Source: Herbidospora galbida (lineage in GTDB: Bacteria; Actinomycetota; Actinomycetes; Streptosporangiales; Streptosporangiaceae). Taken from it: 64,000 bases of DNA. Position 1 is the first letter of the stretch. Each line of letters begins with the position of its first letter. The stretch covers positions 62,001-126,000 of the forward strand of contig NZ_SZQA01000024.1 of NCBI RefSeq assembly GCF_005233835.1, read 5' to 3'. A program made the translations under genes and the position numbers. Positions 46,687-60,041 of this stretch are shown one piece after another. The notes beneath the pieces were generated by a model. It had not been told where the DNA came from. It did not search any database and saw only the letters and a list, made by a program, of their open reading frames with translations.

Positions 46687-48010
46687 GCGGCTGGTCGGTC
46701 CGCCTGCGCGCCACCGTGACGGTCACCGTCATCGTGGCCGCCGCCCTGGGGATCGCCGCCGCCGTGCTGATCGGGGTGCTGCGCACCGCCCTGGTCACCG
46801 GCACCGCCGACGAGGCGGGCCGCCGGGCCGACCAGGTCGCCACGCTGGTCGCCGCCCCGGCCGTACCGGTTCTGGACGCCCAGCTCGCCCAGCCCCTCGG
46901 GCCGCTCGTGATCTCCGGTGCGGCCGCGCCGGACGCCGGAGGGGTCGTCGTCACCGGACCTCGGCAGCCGGTGGCCTCGGCCAAGGCGCTGCCGGCCGCG
47001 GGTGCGATCGCGATCACCGACCCGAACGTGATCTTCGGGCACACCGATCCGGGACTGCCGGTGGGTTCCGTCGCCGCCGGAGACGGCTACGTCACGGCCA
47101 CCCGGGCGCTCGACGCGACCACCACCGTCTCGGTCCGCGCCTCGCTGGCCCCCACCCAGGCGGCCCTGCAGACGCTGACCTGGGTGCTCGTCGTCGGGAT
47201 TCCGCTGCTGCTGGCGATGGTGGCCGCGCTGACCTGGTTCTCGGTAGGCCGGGCGCTCGCGCCGGTGTCGGCGATCCGCGCCAAGCTGGCCGACATCACC
47301 GCCCGCGATCTGCACCAGCGGGTGCCGGAACCGCACGCCCGTGACGAGATCGCCGCCCTGGCCAAGACCGTCAACGGCACGCTCGACCGCCTCGAAACCG
47401 CCGTCGGCCTGCACAAACGCTTCGTCGCCGACGCCGCCCACGAGCTGCGCAGCCCGATCGCCACCCTGCGCACCCGGCTGGAGATCGGCGAACGCGACGC
47501 GCCCGCGCTGGCCAAGGAGTCGCTGACCGACGTCACCCGGCTCCAGTCGCTCGCCGCCGACCTGCTGGTGCTGGCGCGGCTCGACGCCGGGGAACCGCTG
47601 CGCCTCCAGGAGGTCGATCTGGGGCAACTCGCGACGGAGGAGGCGCTGCGCGGCCCCGTGCCGATTGATCTGGACATCGCACCCGGCGTCGTGGTGCAGG
47701 GCTCCCCCGCGCAGCTCACCCGGGTGATCACGAACCTGATCGCCAACGCCGTGCGGCACCGCTCATCGAGCGTTTCGGTTCGCGTCGCGCCCGGCCCCGT
47801 CCTCGAAGTGCTCGACGACGGGCCGGGCATCCCGGAGGAGCACCGGGAGACCGTCTTCCACCGGTTCACCCGGCTCGACGAAGCCCGCGACCGCGACGCC
47901 GGCGGGGCCGGGCTCGGGCTCGCCATCGCGCGGGAGATCGTCGTCGCCCACGGCGGCACGCTGACGATCGAGGACAGCCCGCGCGGCGCGCTGTTCCGGC
48001 TGACCCTCCC

Positions 48011-48014
<4 letters not shown>
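46683..48014 (+). CDS. Sensor histidine kinase (OmpR partner)
   Basis: The 443-residue kinase has two membrane helices (about residues 8-32 and 165-187) around an extracytoplasmic sensor region of about 130 residues, a HAMP linker (FSVGRALAPVSAIRAKLADITARDLHQRVPEP), a HisKA domain with H253 in ADAAHELRSPIATLR, and a HATPase with LIANAVRHRS, DDGPGIP and GGAGLGLAIAREI. The signal is unknown. It is coupled to the regulator at 46018 and converges on the hybrid kinase at 48011 (4-bp overlap). Confidence 0.94.
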
Positions 48015-52480
<4,466 letters not shown>

Positions 52481-52495
52481 ACGTACCTCCGGCTG

Positions 52496-53008
52496 ATGAG
52501 CGCGATTCGGTTATGGGCGACCGGCCTCGTACTGATGCTGGTCGTCGCCTGCTCCGGTACGGATCCGGCGGATCCAGACGTGCGGTTCTCGCTGGAGATG
52601 ATCCCCCACCACCGGCAGACGCTGCAGCTCGCCGAGATGGCCAAGGGGCGGGCGTACAGCGACTGGGTCAAGGCGGCCTCGGCCGAGATCAGGGCGCAGG
52701 GCCCGGCGGACCTGCAGATGATGGCGAACTGGCTCTCCACATGGGAGGTCGCCGAACCCCCCGGCGGCGCCCGGCCGATCGGCCCCGGCAACGTCACCGA
52801 CGCGGAGTTCGCGAAACTCCAGAGCCTCACCGGGCAGGCCTTCGACAGCGCCTGGTACGGCCTGATGTCGCGGCACCTGGAAGCGGGCATGACGATCGGC
52901 CGGATCGTGCTCGCGGTCGGCGACCACTCCCCGACGGCCGACCTGGCCCGCCGACTGGTCAATGATCAAGAGGAGATGCTCGCGGAGATCGGGCGTCAAC
53001 TGGCCTAG
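52496..53008 (+). CDS. DUF305 lipoprotein
   Basis: The 170-residue protein has a lipoprotein signal (ATGLVLMLVVACSG, lipobox VVAC near residue 19), so it is exported and lipid-anchored. The mature part is a DUF305 four-helix bundle with FSLEMIPHHRQTLQLAEMA and the second half GLMSRHLEAGMTIGRIVL; the family's His/Met residues suggest metal (often copper) binding. Its start is only 15 bp from that of the divergent hybrid kinase, so promoter elements must overlap. The RsbW-like gene follows after 36 bp. Confidence 0.9.
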   Translation: MSAIRLWATGLVLMLVVACSGTDPADPDVRFSLEMIPHHRQTLQLAEMAKGRAYSDWVKAASAEIRAQGPADLQMMANWLSTWEVAEPPGGARPIGPGNVTDAEFAKLQSLTGQAFDSAWYGLMSRHLEAGMTIGRIVLAVGDHSPTADLARRLVNDQEEMLAEIGRQLA

Positions 53009-53044
53009 GGTTGGCGGCAGACGGAACCCGGGGAGGCGATGCCA

Positions 53045-53419
53045 GTGGCCGACGACCTCCTTCTGTCTCTCGACCTTGACCACATGGGCGTGCCCGAGGT
53101 CCGGCGGAGGGTGCACGACTGCGCGGGGGCGGTGGGACTGTCGGGGAACGGGCTCGACGATTTCGTCCTCGCCGTGCATGAGGCGGTGACCAACGCGGTG
53201 CGTTATGCGCAGTCACCGAGGGTGCTGCGGTTGTGGCGCAAGGGCGACCGGGTGCTGTGCGAGGTGTCGGACGGGGGGCCGGGGATCGCGCGCGGGCCGT
53301 CGCGGACTCCTACTGGTGGGCGGGGGCTGTGGCTGATGCACCGCCTGACGACGATCGTGGTAAGTACGGCGCCTGAGGGGACTACGGTTCGGCTGACGGC
53401 GGGGCTGTCACAGGGCTGA
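53045..53419 (+). CDS. RsbW-like anti-sigma factor / ATP-binding serine kinase
   Basis: The product (about 124 residues) is a HATPase_c_2 domain of the RsbW/SpoIIAB group, kinases that hold sigma factors or phosphorylate anti-sigma antagonists. N-box HEAVTNAVRYA, G1-box VSDGGPGIARG and G2-like GGRGLWLMHRL are present. Free-standing copies with no sigma factor nearby, as here, are numerous in streptomycetes. I choose GTG 53045, 8 nt after GGAGG; ATG 53039 is only 2 nt from that site. Confidence 0.88.
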   Translation: MADDLLLSLDLDHMGVPEVRRRVHDCAGAVGLSGNGLDDFVLAVHEAVTNAVRYAQSPRVLRLWRKGDRVLCEVSDGGPGIARGPSRTPTGGRGLWLMHRLTTIVVSTAPEGTTVRLTAGLSQG

Positions 53420-54227
53420 GCGGTGGCGGGCGTCGCGGTGACGCTGGTCTGCAGCCGTGATGGTTCTAGCGGTCAGAGCGTGCCGAGGGGTGCTCTGAGT
53501 GCTGGATTGGGCCGGGGCTGCGGCGCTGACGCGTCTACCTGCGTTGGTCTGGGGCGGAATTTGTCACCCCCGGGTTTCCGCCGGGCGACGTTTCTGCTGG
53601 TAACTCGGACGAAGCGAGGTTTGTGCCCGTGTTACCTCTAAAGGCTGAGGTGTGACAAAAGGCTGTGGGGTGTGCTGCTCTAAAGCTGAGAGGTGCACCG
53701 AAAGTCAGGGGGTCACGAGAGCCGTGCCGGCACGCCATGGTGGGTCTGGGGTTATCGCGGGACCTGACTACAGGGCGATGAGGCCTCGGCCTGTAGCGGC
53801 AACCGGCTGAGGTTCGGGTCGCGGACGTCCATATGGCAGAAGGATGACCCGGCGCTGCTGCGAGGGCGAGAGCGCGGGGCGGGAGCCGCGCCAGGGCCCG
53901 GGGTCCTGCATGGGGTCACGGTCGTCCCGTCGGATGTCCCGGAAGGGCCGGTTCGGTGTCGATCGGGTGGTCGACTGTGGGAGTGTGGGAGCCGGTATCG
54001 GCGGGATTCGTGGGGCCTCCGGAGGGACCGGAGTGCGGCTGACGCAGGGGTTGCTGCGGGGCTAAGCTCGTGGCTCACCTGGGGTCTCGTCTCTTTCGCT
54101 GATAGCAGAGCCCTCCTCGGTACGGCTTTCGCGACTGAAATCCTCGGGGGGATAAAGTGTTGTATTCGGCGCGCGGCCCGGGGGCGGAACCGGGCGTTTG
54201 TCTCACCCGGGAAATGGGGTCATCACT
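53420..54227. other. Gene-free 0.8-kb stretch upstream of DLW-39
   Basis: I find no convincing gene on either strand; open frames here are short, lack ribosome sites and have shadow-like composition (Arg/Pro/Ser). The region includes a run of CTAAAGCTGAG-type fragments around 53640-53700. This stretch appears to be the right edge of the variable region. Confidence 0.5.
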
Positions 54228-54347
54228 ATGAAGAAGCTGCTCCTTCTTGCCATCGTTGCCGTCGTTGGTCTGCTCTTCTGGCGCAAGGTCCAGGCCGATC
54301 GGGCCGAGCTCGACCTCTGGACCGAGGCGACCGGCAGCGAGAACTGA
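54228..54347 (+). CDS. DLW-39 family protein
   Basis: This 39-codon gene encodes MKKLLLLAIVAVVGLLFWRK followed by a charged end with the DLW triplet that gives the family its name. It has one membrane helix and a short soluble tail. The family is conserved in actinobacteria, always 39 or so residues and usually near gyrA and tRNA-Ile/Ala; its function is unknown. The HAD hydrolase follows after 5 bp. Its position here, 44 kb from tRNA-Ile, is unusual. Confidence 0.92.
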   Translation: MKKLLLLAIVAVVGLLFWRKVQADRAELDLWTEATGSEN

Positions 54348-54352
54348 TCTTC

Positions 54353-55045
54353 GTGATCAAGCTGGCCTGCCTCGACCTGGCGGGCACCACGATCGGTGAC
54401 GTCGCCTTGGTCGAACGGGCGTTCGCCGAGTCGATCGCGACGCAGGGAATCGTGCCCGGGACCAGTGCATATGCACGCGCGATGGTGCATGTGCACCGGT
54501 CCCGGGGATGCCCCAAGATCGACGTTTTCCGGGGGATCTTCCCCGACAACGAGGCGCAGGCTCAGGCCGCCAACCTGACCTTCGAGCGCTCCTACGAGGG
54601 GTCCATCGAGCGTGCCGGCGTCACGCCGCTCCCCGGGACCGTCGAGGCGCTCGAGAAGCTGCGCGGCGCCGGGATCAAGATCGCCCTGGTGACGGGATTC
54701 TCCCGCGGGACGATGGGCCGCGTCCTGGGCGCCCTGGGCTGGTACGACAAGGTCGACCTCGCCCTTTCACCGGAAGACTGCGGCCGCGGACGCCCCTACC
54801 CCGACATGATCCTCACCGCCCTCATGAAGCTGGGAATCGAGGACGTCCGCGAGGTCGCCGTCGCCGGTGACACCGAGAGCGACATGCAGTCCGCGCGGCG
54901 CGCGGGGGCCTCCGTGGTGGCCGGAGTGCTGACGGGGGTGCACAGCCGTGATCGGCTGACCGCCGGCGGGGCCACTCACATTCTGGAGTCGATTGCCGAT
55001 TTCCCCGCCGTCGTGATGGGGAGCGACGTGGCTGCCGTCCGGTGA
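54353..55045 (+). CDS. HAD-superfamily hydrolase, phosphonatase-like
   Basis: The 230-residue protein has the HAD motifs: motif I LACLDLAGTT with nucleophile D8, motif II ALVTGFSRG, motif III lysine/arginine region (GRGRPYPDMILTAL) and motif IV VAVAGDTESDMQSARRAGA. The DLAGTT form and the small helical cap match phosphonoacetaldehyde-hydrolase-like enzymes, but the lysine needed for a true phosphonatase Schiff base is not evident, so a phosphatase is more likely. The start is GTG 54353, 5 bp after DLW-39; the two may be co-transcribed. Confidence 0.87.
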   Translation: MIKLACLDLAGTTIGDVALVERAFAESIATQGIVPGTSAYARAMVHVHRSRGCPKIDVFRGIFPDNEAQAQAANLTFERSYEGSIERAGVTPLPGTVEALEKLRGAGIKIALVTGFSRGTMGRVLGALGWYDKVDLALSPEDCGRGRPYPDMILTALMKLGIEDVREVAVAGDTESDMQSARRAGASVVAGVLTGVHSRDRLTAGGATHILESIADFPAVVMGSDVAAVR

Positions 55046-55107
55046 GTGGCGGGCACGTCGAGATCCTTGCTACGGTGTAGCGACGTCTGCTTGGTGCGGG
55101 CGCAATC

Positions 55108-55180
55108 GGGGCCTTAGCTCAGCTGGCAGAGCGCCTGCTTTGCAAGCAGGATGTCAGGAGTTCGAATCTCCTAGGCTCCA
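55108..55180 (+). tRNA. tRNA-Ala(TGC)
   Basis: The 73-nt cloverleaf has an acceptor GGGGCCT/AGGCTCC (one G-U pair), anticodon stem CCTGC/GCAGG with loop TTTGCAA (anticodon TGC) and T arm AGGAG/CTCCT closing TTCGAAT. The discriminator is A and no CCA is encoded. It normally lies near tRNA-Ile(GAT) in actinobacteria; here the two are 44.6 kb apart. Confidence 0.97.
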
Positions 55181-55189
55181 CCCATGTAA

Positions 55190-55225
55190 AAGCCCAGGTC
55201 AGAGGTTATTCCTCTGCCTGGGCTT
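55190..55225. terminator. Hairpin terminator after tRNA-Ala
   Basis: AAGCCCAGG-T-CAGAGG (55190-55205) pairs with CCTCTG-CCTGGGCTT (55211-55225) around a TTATT loop, a 15-bp stem with one bulged T. It may also end the converging epimerase transcript. Confidence 0.85.
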
Positions 55226-55274
55226 CGGTGTCTCTCCCGGCTGATTTCCGTTCCCGTGCCCGGCCGCGGGCCGG

Positions 55275-56129
55275 TTACAGCACTCCCGCGTCCCGCGCCG
55301 TCCATACCGAGGGGACCAGAGGGCGGTAGCCCAGTTCGTGGCGGATGCGAGTCGTCGACATCACACTGTGCCACGGATCCGGGGCATCCCTGTCGTAGGC
55401 GTCCTGCGGCACCGGCAGCCCATGGAACTGGAAGAGGTCGACCATGGTGACCGGGGCCTCGTCGGCGATGTTGTAGACGCCGTGTGCCCCGGGCGCGTAC
55501 AGCAGTCGCCGCAGGCCTTGCGCCACATCCAGGTGGTGGCCCATGTGCAGGCGCTGCATGGCGGGCCAGTTCGGCGCCCACTTCATCACGTCGGCCAGAT
55601 GCGGGTCCCCGTCGCCGTACACGAACGGCAACCGTCCGATGCGGAGGTCATCGAGGCCGTTCATCGTCCTGAGCGCACGCTCGGCCTCCCACTTGGATTC
55701 GGGGTAGGCGCCCCACAGATGATCGCCCGGCACCGTCTCGTCGCTCTCGATCAGAGCCCTGCCCCGCCCGGCGCCGTACACGAGACCGGTGCTGACCTGC
55801 ACGAACCGCCGCACGCCTGAAGCCACCGCAGCCCGGCCGAGCTCGATGGCCGCGTCCCGGTTGACCGCCCACGCCTCCTCATCCGGCACCCCGCGGAACG
55901 CGGCGGCGACGTTCACCACCGCGTCCACGCCGGCCGTCGCTTTGCCGAGCACCTCCGCGTCCCGCAGATCGCCGACCAGCACCTGGGCGCCGAGTTCCGC
56001 GAACCGCTCGCCGCGCGCCGCGTCCCGCACCAGGACCCGTACCTCGTCGCCGGGCGCCGCGTTCTGCAACAGCCGCGGCACGAACCGCCGCCCGACCTGG
56101 CCCGTCGCTCCTGTCACCAAAGTCAGCAT
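55275..56129 (-). CDS. NAD-dependent epimerase/dehydratase family protein
   Basis: The 284-residue protein is an extended short-chain dehydrogenase: NAD-binding TGATGQVGRR at residues 5-14, a D-binding VGDLRD and active-site YxxxK in YPESKWEAERAL, with the substrate region SVWTARDAGVL at the C-terminus. It acts on a nucleotide sugar or similar substrate that cannot be specified. The start ATG 56129 has GAGGAGG just upstream. It diverges from the MmyB-type XRE regulator at 56258, the usual genetic arrangement for regulator and target in that family. Confidence 0.88.
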   Translation of the reverse strand: MLTLVTGATGQVGRRFVPRLLQNAAPGDEVRVLVRDAARGERFAELGAQVLVGDLRDAEVLGKATAGVDAVVNVAAAFRGVPDEEAWAVNRDAAIELGRAAVASGVRRFVQVSTGLVYGAGRGRALIESDETVPGDHLWGAYPESKWEAERALRTMNGLDDLRIGRLPFVYGDGDPHLADVMKWAPNWPAMQRLHMGHHLDVAQGLRRLLYAPGAHGVYNIADEAPVTMVDLFQFHGLPVPQDAYDRDAPDPWHSVMSTTRIRHELGYRPLVPSVWTARDAGVL

Positions 56130-56257
56130 GGCCGCCTCCTCATCGTCGTAGCCACCTTCGAAGCGTGCGGGAAGGACGGGGAGCGGCGGGAGAGACGCGG
56201 TCATCCAGGGACCGGCGCACCCTGGATACAAGCCCGTGAGCAGGGCATCCTCGAACA

Positions 56258-57088
56258 GTGGACCGTATCGAGCTCGCCGACTTCCTGCGCCGCGCCCGCA
56301 TCCGCCTGGCCCCCTCCGACGTGGGCCTGAGCACGGGTCCGCGGCGCCGCACCCCGGGCCTGCGCCGCGAGGAGGTGGCGCAGCTCACCGGGATGTCCAC
56401 GGACTACTACACGCGGCTGGAACAGCGCCGCGGCTCCCACCCGTCGCGGCAGATGCTCACCGCTCTCGCCCGCGCCCTGCGGCTCACGGACGTGGAGCGC
56501 GACCACCTGTTCCACCTGGCGGGCCAGGAGCCGCCCCGCCCCGGCGGCTCCTCAGACCACGTCCGCCCGGGGCTGCTGCTGGTCCTTGACCGGCTGCACG
56601 ACATCCCGGCGTCGGTACTGAGCGACTGGGGCCAGATGCTCGCACAGAACACCATGTCAGTGGCCGTGACCGGCGACCATGTAGGGACGAACATGATCCG
56701 CCGCTGGTTCACAGTGCCGGGCGCACGGGACCTGGCCCCACCCGAGAACCACGAGGAGTATGCCCGCGCGCACGTGGCGAGCCTGCGTGCAGTCACTGCG
56801 GCACGCCCCCACGACCCGGGTCCGGCCGCCCTCGTGACCGAACTCCGCGCCGCCTCACATGAGTTCGAGGAACTCTGGAAGTCGCATGACGTCGTGGTGC
56901 GCCGCCCGTCGCCGAAGCGTTTCCTGCATCCCGTGGTCGGTGTCCTCGACCTCGACTGCGAGGTGCTGGTCAGCGACGGCCACAGCCAGCAACTCGTCGT
57001 GCACTCGGCGCGGCCGGGCACCGAGACATATCAGCGGCTCGAACTACTGCGCGTCGTCGGCTTCCAGGACCTGGCTCCCCGCTCCTAA
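56258..57088 (+). CDS. XRE-family regulator with MmyB-like ligand domain
   Basis: The 276-residue protein has an N-terminal helix-turn-helix (ELADFLRRARIRLAPSDVGL; RTPGLRREEVAQLTGMSTDYYTRLEQRRGSHPSRQMLTALARAL, residues 5-75) and a C-terminal MmyB-like domain (from about residue 105: VLDRLHDIPASVLSDWGQMLAQN to HSARPGTETYQRLELLRVVG) that binds small, often fatty, ligands. In actinomycetes these proteins commonly regulate a divergent dehydrogenase, and here the divergent epimerase/dehydratase is the likely target. The start is GTG 56258. Confidence 0.9.
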   Translation: MDRIELADFLRRARIRLAPSDVGLSTGPRRRTPGLRREEVAQLTGMSTDYYTRLEQRRGSHPSRQMLTALARALRLTDVERDHLFHLAGQEPPRPGGSSDHVRPGLLLVLDRLHDIPASVLSDWGQMLAQNTMSVAVTGDHVGTNMIRRWFTVPGARDLAPPENHEEYARAHVASLRAVTAARPHDPGPAALVTELRAASHEFEELWKSHDVVVRRPSPKRFLHPVVGVLDLDCEVLVSDGHSQQLVVHSARPGTETYQRLELLRVVGFQDLAPRS

Positions 57089-57332
57089 GCGGGCATGGTG
57101 CCGGATGTTGCGAGCCGGGATTCGCATCGGCCGAGATCAACTCCAGCCGCCCGTTTGGTGGATGCGGAGCCAGGCTGCTCGCTTCGCTCGTTTACTGGTT
57201 TCGAGCCAAGCGGGGATCTGCGGGACGGGTCCCTTTCGGCGGCCTTCCGCCCGCGATCTCGGTCGGTTGCTCACTCAAGGGCTGAGCGCCCGGCGAGATG
57301 AGGAGGTCGAAGAGGTGAATGATCTGCCGCCT

Positions 57333-58163
57333 CTATCGACGACGGCTTCGGACCGTGTCGTTCATGCTCCAGACGAGGGGACGGAGTTCCGCGGGTGTGC
57401 CGAGTTCGTTCTCGGCGGCAAGCACCTCTCTGCGGGAAATCGTGGCGACGGACACTCGCTGGCGGTAGTCGCGGAAGGTCTGCACTTCGCCGTCACTGCG
57501 GCAGGGTTCCCACTTCGAGCCGTCCAACTCGGTGTATGACATGCCCTTGTACGCATGATCACGCATCGTCGCCACATGGACGGCCCAGCGGCGGAGCAAG
57601 GAAGACGAGGCCCGCACGTTGAGAAGGCCACCCAGCTGTGTCACTTCGGCGGCTCGAACATCTTCCTCGGGACGCCACACGCGCCACCAGGTGCCGGCGG
57701 CTCGCTGAGTGCGCCACTCGTCGACTGCCGCGTCGAGGCCCCAGGTATGCCAACGGACGGTTCCGGACGTGGTTCCGGGCGTGGCCGAGCGCCTGCTGAG
57801 ATGCCGGGCGGTCCGCGCCCGTAGATGCGTCAGGTCGGCGGGAACGAGAGCGATGGGGTCGCCCTGCTTGGCGTCGAATGGGTTGGGGTCGATGAATCGC
57901 CGATCAATGATCACAACGGTGTCGGGTTGTCGTTGGAAGGACAGGCCCCACAGCAGGCGGCTGAGTAAGAGTGCGCCGTGCGGATCGGAGAGGATATGCC
58001 AGGTCTGGTGGTAGAAGTTCGTGGAGAACCGGGCCCGGGTGCCGGGCCGAAGAGTGATCACCGTGTAGTCGCGGCCATCGGCCCTGAGAACGTGCCGATG
58101 AAGCTTGAGGCGGTCTCCGACCTGGCGCGTGTTGGATGGCCTTGAATGCCTATGCTCCGGCAC
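57333..58163 (-). CDS. Hypothetical protein (276 residues)
   Basis: I do not recognise this protein. It starts at GTG 58163 and shows no signal peptide or membrane segment. The sequence is rich in Arg and Trp, with strand-like segments YTVITLRPGTRARFSTNFYHQTWHILSD and DTVVIIDRRFIDPNPF in the N-terminal half, a middle region with DLTHLRARTARHL and VRWHTWGLDAAVDEWR, and a C-terminal helical LLRRWAVHVATMRDHAYKG. It may be a DNA- or RNA-associated protein. It lies alone, with a gene-free 0.5 kb upstream. Codon use looks like a real gene. Confidence 0.6.
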   Translation of the reverse strand: MPEHRHSRPSNTRQVGDRLKLHRHVLRADGRDYTVITLRPGTRARFSTNFYHQTWHILSDPHGALLLSRLLWGLSFQRQPDTVVIIDRRFIDPNPFDAKQGDPIALVPADLTHLRARTARHLSRRSATPGTTSGTVRWHTWGLDAAVDEWRTQRAAGTWWRVWRPEEDVRAAEVTQLGGLLNVRASSSLLRRWAVHVATMRDHAYKGMSYTELDGSKWEPCRSDGEVQTFRDYRQRVSVATISRREVLAAENELGTPAELRPLVWSMNDTVRSRRR

Positions 58164-58651
58164 GGTTCACCACTGTCTTTCCTTCCTGCTCGTCTATCTC
58201 ATGAAAGCGTGTCGCGGATGCCCTTCTCAACGGGATTCCAGAGAGGGGATGCCCACGCTGGACTAAAGAAGGGGCGGTCGCTCTCGTGCCCGTTGTGTGC
58301 CCGATGGCTTTCCCTGCGCCGAACTCCGCCGAAGCGCTTCACGTGCGTAAGCCCTTCGCGTCCGGGGACGCCTGTCAGTGATCGGGTTCGGGCGTCACGA
58401 CGGACGGAGATGATCAGGCAGGTGAGTCATGGGGGCGGACTGTCAATGCGGCGGCCGGTTTGAAGGATCTTTGATCCAGGAGCGGATACCCCGGCCCGCC
58501 AGAGGCTCCCGCTCATATCGAAGCCGCACGCGACTGTCTCGTTCTGGCGTGACTACCTGTAAAGGCATTTCGAGAGGCGGTACGACACCCACGGTCCCCA
58601 GATCATCCGCTACAGCCGGCCGGTCCCGCCGAGTGAAGCGCGCCTACGACG
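58164..58651. other. Gene-free 0.5-kb stretch
   Basis: No gene is supported between the two unknown minus-strand genes. The reading frames here are short and interrupted. It is presumably the promoter region of the 276-residue protein plus degraded sequence. Confidence 0.4.
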
Positions 58652-59032
58652 TCACTCCCGGGCCTTCTGCTCCTTCCACCACGTCAGATCCGTCTCCCAG
58701 TTCGTCGGTTCGGCCCACTGCCGAGCGCGCCTGATGATCTCGTCGGGAAGACGTACCGAATGTTCTCTCACGTAGTGGGCCAACCCCTGTGGCCACAGGA
58801 ACACGCCATCTGTGAATTCCGAGTTGCCGTTGGTCTTTTCGCACATCCGGCATAGCGAGAAGCCGGCTGCGGCGTAGGGAGCGCGCAGACCACTTTCGAG
58901 GTACAGGGCGAGCAGGTCGCGTTCTTCGGGACTCCAGCCAGGGTCGACCCAGTCGTGCGGCCGAGGCAGTTCCGGATCGTCGGGGCTCCACCAGTAGCCG
59001 ATCAGCCGAAGGTGGGAAGGGGAATCCGCCAT
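58652..59032 (-). CDS. Hypothetical protein, short Trp-rich family
   Basis: The 126-residue protein starts at ATG 59032 and belongs to a family I recognise only as hypothetical in streptomycetes: LIGYWWSPDDPELPRPHDWVDPGW, then ERDLLALYLESGLRAPYAAAGFSLCRMCEKTNGNSEFTDGVFLWPQGLAHYVREHSVRLPDEI. The CRMC and the invariant NG-E-TDG motif suggest a small metal- or nucleotide-binding fold. There is no signal or membrane segment. It may be an immunity-type or cytoplasmic accessory protein, but there is no direct evidence. Confidence 0.7.
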   Translation of the reverse strand: MADSPSHLRLIGYWWSPDDPELPRPHDWVDPGWSPEERDLLALYLESGLRAPYAAAGFSLCRMCEKTNGNSEFTDGVFLWPQGLAHYVREHSVRLPDEIIRRARQWAEPTNWETDLTWWKEQKARE

Positions 59033-59372
59033 GGGTCGATCGTTGCACGTCGTGTCCAGTCGGCCCTTACGGCAGCGGACCAGACGGCTTGATCGTGATC
59101 AGAGAGCAGCCATCTCCGCCGGGATGCGCAGAGGCCGGGTTCGGAGCCGGCAAGACACTGCCGCGATGGTCAGCGCCCACCCGTATCCGCCGAACGCCGG
59201 CGACTCCGCTCCGCCGATGCTGAACGCTCACGGTCCCGAGGGCGGCCAGACACACTCGCTCGACGAAGGTCGTCCAGCCGGTGACCCTGCCGGTCGGGCG
59301 AGCTGAACCAGGTTGAGCAGCACCATGCAGCTCCACGCCGGAGCCGCCGACAAGGCGCGGACCGGGATGCGG

Positions 59373-59615
59373 TCACCCCCACGGACGCACGGTGGCCGCC
59401 GCCGTCACGGATCCGATCAGCAGCACCACCACGCCCAGCCAGGTCGCATCCGACCAGCTCAGAGCTGGGACGCCGAGGAACGAGCGATACCCCCAGAGTG
59501 CGGTCAGCATCAGGACGCAGCCGTACAAGGCGGCTCCTCCGCTCGCCGCGTAGCCTGCCCATGAGGCCCACCGCTGCCACCATCTGTCCGCTTGCGCATC
59601 GAAGTGTCTCCTCAC
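59373..59615 (-). pseudogene. Probable DUF3995 membrane-protein fragment
   Basis: The 80-residue frame has a N-terminal WWQRWASWAGYAASGGAALYG stretch and two hydrophobic helices, ending ATVRPWG. This matches the beginning of DUF3995-type membrane proteins, which normally continue for another 60-100 residues. After RPWG the frame stops, while the neighbouring frame (DRIPVRALSAAPAW) looks like the missing continuation, as if a base had been lost near 59373. The rest of the gap down to 59033 then decays. This is an uncertain call. Confidence 0.4.
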
Positions 59616-59663
59616 GTGGACCCGTTGATTTCGCTGAGGAGCGCTGAGAGCCGCCTCAGGCTG

Positions 59664-60041
59664 CTAGGGCGAGCTCGGCGCCGTCGTCCCGGACCGCAGC
59701 GCCGCCTGGACGATCCTGATCGCCTCACCAGGGTCGATGCCGACGCTGGCGATCACAGCCGCGTAGTCGGCGGCGGCCTGGCGGGCGCGCTCCCGGCCCT
59801 CCTCGCCGGAGGCCGACACGAACGAGCCGGCGCGGCCGCGGGTCTCGATCAGGCCGGCCTCCTCCAGTTCCCGATAGGCCCGGCCGACCGTGTTCACGGC
59901 CAGGCCCAGGTCGGCCGCGAGGTGGCGGATGGTCGGGAGGCGGGTGCCCACGGCCAGGGTTCGCTCCTGGATCTGCTTCGCCAGCTGTGCCCGCAGTTGT
60001 TCGAAGGGCGGTACCGGCGAGGTGGCGTCGATGACGATCAT
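59664..60041 (-). CDS. YtrA-type GntR-family regulator
   Basis: The 125-residue protein has a GntR winged helix (FEQLRAQLAKQIQERTLAVGTRLPTIRHLAADLGLAVNTVGRAYRELEEAGLIETRGRAGSFV, residues 12-74) and only a short two-helix C-terminal tail, the YtrA subgroup that typically regulates membrane-protein operons. It overlaps the membrane-protein gene upstream by 4 bp (ATGA) and probably represses their common promoter at the inverted repeat 60852-60899. Confidence 0.92.
   Translation of the reverse strand: MIVIDATSPVPPFEQLRAQLAKQIQERTLAVGTRLPTIRHLAADLGLAVNTVGRAYRELEEAGLIETRGRAGSFVSASGEEGRERARQAAADYAAVIASVGIDPGEAIRIVQAALRSGTTAPSSP

Noticed and set aside
53752-54078. A 108-codon minus-strand frame in the gap before DLW-39
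   Set aside because: It has Pro/Arg/Ser-rich shadow composition, no ribosome site and no family resemblance.
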